Shown here in pieces: positions 61,419 through 64,000 of a stretch of DNA of 64,000 nt; the stretch's first letter is position 1; the number at the start of each line of letters is the position of its first letter. A program made the translations under genes and the position numbers. The stretch comes from Tenericutes bacterium MO-XQ. Lineage in GTDB: Bacteria > Bacillota_I > Bacilli_A > Acholeplasmatales > Acholeplasmataceae. The stretch covers positions 1,736,001 through 1,800,000 of the forward strand of contig CP017948.1 of assembly GCA_002838185.1 (NCBI GenBank). The letters are read 5' to 3'. The notes below the pieces were generated by a model. That model saw only the letters and a program-made list of their open reading frames with translations, made no database searches and was not told the DNA's origin.

Positions 61419-62290
61419 GATAGATCCTCTCTTTCATAATAATGCATGAAGATCTCTTCTAAAGCAGGTTCAGTAATCGTTACATCTTCAACTTTTATTG
61501 TTGATAATAATTTGATTAATGATTTCATATCACCTGTATAAACAAATGAAACAAAACCATTAAGTTTTTCAACGCTTAACATCTTATCAGTTATATCAAT
61601 TTCATTTTGTGTTTTAATTCTTACCTTCTTAGCCCTAGTCTTTAAAATATCATCAATCGTTTCAACTTTAATGAGCTTACCTTCTTTAATAATCCCCACA
61701 CGGTCACATATCCGTTGAACTTCACTTAAATTATGAGATGAAAAGAAAATGGTTGTACCATTTTTCCTTTCTGCTTCTAAAAACTGAAAAAACATATTTT
61801 GCATTAGAGGATCAAGTCCAGATGTCGGTTCATCTAAAATCAAAATCTTTGGATGAGTCGCAAGCGCCGCAACAATTGCAACCTTCTTTTTATTTCCAAA
61901 AGATAAATCCTCTATCTTTCTTGTTAAATCAAGTTCTAACTTATCAACTAATGTATCCATAAACGGTTGGTCAATATCTCCGTGGAATCCACATGAGTAT
62001 TCGATAAAATCTTTGACATACATATCCCCATAAAAATTGACTTCGCTCGGTATGTATCCAACCATTTTCCTAATCTCAATGGTATCAGAGACGATATCAA
62101 GCCCATGAACAGAAGCTGTTCCACTGGTTGGGAAAATGAGATTTAATAAAGTTCTAACCGTTGTCGATTTACCAGCACCATTAGGTCCAATAAATCCAAA
62201 GATTTCTCCTTCTTTAATCTCTAAAGAAACATCCAAGATACCTCTTGCGTGTTTCTTATAATATTTCGTTAGTGCATCAAGTTTAATCAT
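61415..62290 (-). CDS. ABC transporter ATP-binding protein (CcmA/DrrA type)
   Basis: The 291-aa ATPase has Walker A GPNGAGKSTT, the signature LSFGNKKKVAIVAALA (LSFGN in place of LSGGQ), and Walker B ILILDEPTSGLDP. The C-terminal extension (about 225-291) is of the type seen in drug and bacteriocin exporters. A switch His lies in SSHNLSEVQ. It overlaps the permease gene by ATGA. AGGAGG precedes the ATG. Confidence 0.92.
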   Translation of the reverse strand: MIKLDALTKYYKKHARGILDVSLEIKEGEIFGFIGPNGAGKSTTVRTLLNLIFPTSGTASVHGLDIVSDTIEIRKMVGYIPSEVNFYGDMYVKDFIEYSCGFHGDIDQPFMDTLVDKLELDLTRKIEDLSFGNKKKVAIVAALATHPKILILDEPTSGLDPLMQNMFFQFLEAERKNGTTIFFSSHNLSEVQRICDRVGIIKEGKLIKVETIDDILKTRAKKVRIKTQNEIDITDKMLSVEKLNGFVSFVYTGDMKSLIKLLSTIKVEDVTITEPALEEIFMHYYEREDLS

Positions 62291-62327
62291 AGAAAACCTC
62301 CTATGCGTTTGTCTTTATTATATCACT

Positions 62328-63155
62328 CTATCTTAATTCTTTAAACAGTGTATAACATTTATACCCTTTCGGATAGTCATCCATCTCATGAACAACTTTA
62401 TATCCTAACTTTTCATAAAAAGGTCTTGCTTGAAACTCTGTTGTTCCAAGTTCGATAAATTTTAAACCTCTAATTTTAGCTTCTTCTTCAACCAAAGACA
62501 TGAGTTTACTTCCAATTTTCTGGTTTTTATACAAAGGATCAACAGCTAATCTTGAAACATATATGGTATTCTCATAAATATCTCCAGAAACACCACCAAC
62601 ACAGATTTCACCATCTAGTGCTATAAACATAAACTCATTAGTTTTATCTTGAAGTCCATATTTCTTCTCAAAAGCTTCTTCCTTTTCATCAAGTTGTTTT
62701 TGATAGATGTCATGAGGTTTATCGCTAACCAAGACTTCTAAATTGGAATCTATATTTTCTTTAAGGGATGTTAGTTTAGCATAATAAAACTCTTCATATT
62801 CTCCAAGTTTTTCCAGTTTTATTTGATGTGTAAAACCAACAGATATAAAATCATCATATCTTTCCTTAATTGGACTAAAGAATTTAATCCCTAAATAATC
62901 AGATTTAATGTGATGCCACACTTTACTTATCAGCACTTGGAGTATTTCAATATCTTTATAATAAACTTTACTCATAGATGCCCAGTTCCAACCGCAAGAT
63001 AAAGATATGGCACCAATAAGTGTACTTTTATCAACAATATATACAAACAAGTTTTTAAATTCAACTTTTCCAGTGAATTTTTCGTTATGTCCTCTTAAGT
63101 GTTTAATTAAATCTTGTTCAAACTTCTTATCTTGATCTTTAATGTATTTGATCAT
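62328..63155 (-). CDS. GNAT-family N-acetyltransferase with an N-terminal extension
   Basis: The 275-aa protein starts at 63155 behind AGGAGAA; the ATG at 63173 overlaps the EamA stop and is less favoured. A GNAT domain occupies the last 110 residues: YVSRLAVDPLYKNQKIGSKL contains the acetyl-CoA motif, followed by IELGTTEFQARPFYEKLGY. The first half (about 160 residues) is a second, more diverged GNAT-like region (KSTLIGAISLSCGWNW). It may acetylate small molecules or proteins; the substrate is unknown. Confidence 0.85.
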   Translation of the reverse strand: MIKYIKDQDKKFEQDLIKHLRGHNEKFTGKVEFKNLFVYIVDKSTLIGAISLSCGWNWASMSKVYYKDIEILQVLISKVWHHIKSDYLGIKFFSPIKERYDDFISVGFTHQIKLEKLGEYEEFYYAKLTSLKENIDSNLEVLVSDKPHDIYQKQLDEKEEAFEKKYGLQDKTNEFMFIALDGEICVGGVSGDIYENTIYVSRLAVDPLYKNQKIGSKLMSLVEEEAKIRGLKFIELGTTEFQARPFYEKLGYKVVHEMDDYPKGYKCYTLFKELR

Positions 63156-63169
63156 TATATCTTCTCCTA

Positions 63170-64000
63170 TCATTTCGGCTTAGAGACCAAAGCTCCTTTT
63201 TTCTCGGTTGCAGCATAATATGATCCTATACCCATAAATATAAGTCCGATAAAGAAATTAATTGATGGGATCTCTTGGAAAATGAGTAAGGCAATAAAAG
63301 CCCCAACAAATGGTGCAAACGCATAAAATGTAGATGTTTTTGCAGCTCCTAATCCTCTTTGGGCTGTAACATAAAAGAATATACTTAACCCATAAGCAAC
63401 AAAACCTAATAACATCGTTAATAAAATCAAAATATAATCCATCGTCACAGCATTGATGCTAATCGCGATGATTAAAGACCCTAATCCGGAAAATATACCT
63501 TTAATCACAACAACCATCAATGGATCATTTACCGATAGTTTTCTTGTTAGATTATTTTCTAGACCCCAAGAGGTTGCTGCTAAAATGACAAATAAGGATC
63601 CTAAAGAAAACTTAAATGCGCTTATGTCCTCTACTGATAAAATGACACTCGCAATAGTTACAAATAAAATAGCTATTTTTAATCTTTTTGGAATCACTTC
63701 TTTAAATATAAAAGCTGCAAAAATAGCGGTTGCGACAATCTCAAAATTGTTAAGTAATGCCACATTTTCAGGTAGACTTATATTGAGTCCAATCATTAAC
63801 ATTATTGGAGCTACTATATCCAAAACAATCATGCCAATGATTGCAGGTATCTCATCTTTGGTGAATTTTTTATATGTTTTGTTTTTACTGACACTTTTTC
63901 TGATATATCCAACGATAGCCATACCGAAACCAGCACCTAAATATAAGAGTGCTGCAATAAATATCGGTGATAAATCATCAAGTAAAATCTTTGATATAGG
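63170..64000 (-). CDS. DMT/EamA-family transporter (5' end outside the window)
   Basis: The visible part has about 277 residues and its frame is open to the window edge, with a hydrophobic N-terminal stretch SKILLDDLSPIFIAALLYLG before the ATG at 63922. This is therefore a truncated gene, not one starting there. Two EamA domains of about five helices each are visible, with the typical Arg-Leu ends of the helices (TRKLSVNDPLMVVVIKG). EamA proteins export amino acids or metabolites. Its stop overlaps the acetyltransferase start region. Confidence 0.88.
   Translation of the reverse strand, partial: PISKILLDDLSPIFIAALLYLGAGFGMAIVGYIRKSVSKNKTYKKFTKDEIPAIIGMIVLDIVAPIMLMIGLNISLPENVALLNNFEIVATAIFAAFIFKEVIPKRLKIAILFVTIASVILSVEDISAFKFSLGSLFVILAATSWGLENNLTRKLSVNDPLMVVVIKGIFSGLGSLIIAISINAVTMDYILILLTMLLGFVAYGLSIFFYVTAQRGLGAAKTSTFYAFAPFVGAFIALLIFQEIPSINFFIGLIFMGIGSYYAATEKKGALVSKPK

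Noticed and set aside
1..64000. UGA-as-Trp code (as in Mycoplasma)
   Set aside because: Several genes end in TGA (exoA, the ECF S component) and Trp is encoded by TGG in conserved positions; the standard code fits throughout.
1..64000. CRISPR arrays, tRNA or rRNA genes
   Set aside because: No regularly spaced direct repeats and no cloverleaf or rRNA-like sequence seen. Only reading by eye was possible, so small RNAs could be missed.

Overview
This is an AT-rich window using the standard bacterial code: many genes stop at TGA and Trp is TGG. It has short intergenic gaps, strong AGGAGG ribosome binding sites and many LxxC lipoproteins. ECF-type vitamin uptake, DegV, a deoxynucleoside kinase, DUF1015-SerC-SerA and PucR/FdrA genes together suggest a low-GC Firmicute or Mollicute relative that kept the standard code (Acholeplasma- or Izemoplasma-like). 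That placement is an inference from gene content. No rRNA, tRNA, CRISPR array or prophage was seen.

Layout. 1-8.6 kb: a truncated phosphotransferase, small membrane proteins, a 936-aa lipoprotein and an FtsX-type ABC exporter. 8.7-11.4 kb: galK-galT. 11.4-17.3 kb: DegV, an MFS protein, then DUF1015-serC-serA with a cre-like site inside its promoter. 17.3-19.2 kb: an M20 amidohydrolase and upp. 19.2-29.3 kb: one minus-strand operon (NCS2 permease, biuret-hydrolase-like enzyme, second NCS2 permease, DUF2877, FdrA, DUF1116, carbamate kinase) facing a divergent PucR regulator. 29.3-31.3 kb: four tandem paralogues of an unknown family, the last frameshifted. 31.4-39.2 kb: gnd, a small membrane gene split by an in-frame TAG, YwaF-like protein, GH17 and GH5 beta-glucan hydrolases, a DUF2161 protein, exonuclease III and purine nucleoside phosphorylase. 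39.2-42.5 kb: a PadR/DUF1700 operon and an IS200-type insertion between two paralogous membrane genes. 42.5-44.6 kb: deoxynucleoside kinase and a DEAD-box helicase with a terminator in its leader. 44.8-47.6 kb: a cobalamin riboswitch controlling a transcobalamin-like lipoprotein, a second DUF4430-like protein and an ECF S component. 47.6-58.2 kb: kinase-like genes and two giant tandem lipoproteins. 58.2-64 kb: YwaF-like protein, ZIP transporter behind a metal-box-like palindrome, a duplicated-domain membrane protein, an ABC exporter, an acetyltransferase and a truncated EamA transporter.

Two systems stand out. The 19-29 kb operon can be read as an ATP-yielding route in which a biuret-hydrolase-like enzyme feeds a ureido acid to an FdrA/DUF1116/DUF2877 carbamoyltransferase, with carbamate kinase recovering ATP. 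The 45-47.6 kb operon looks like a Gram-positive-style corrinoid capture system whose surface lipoprotein carries the two fold types of animal transcobalamin in swapped order, feeding an ECF transporter.
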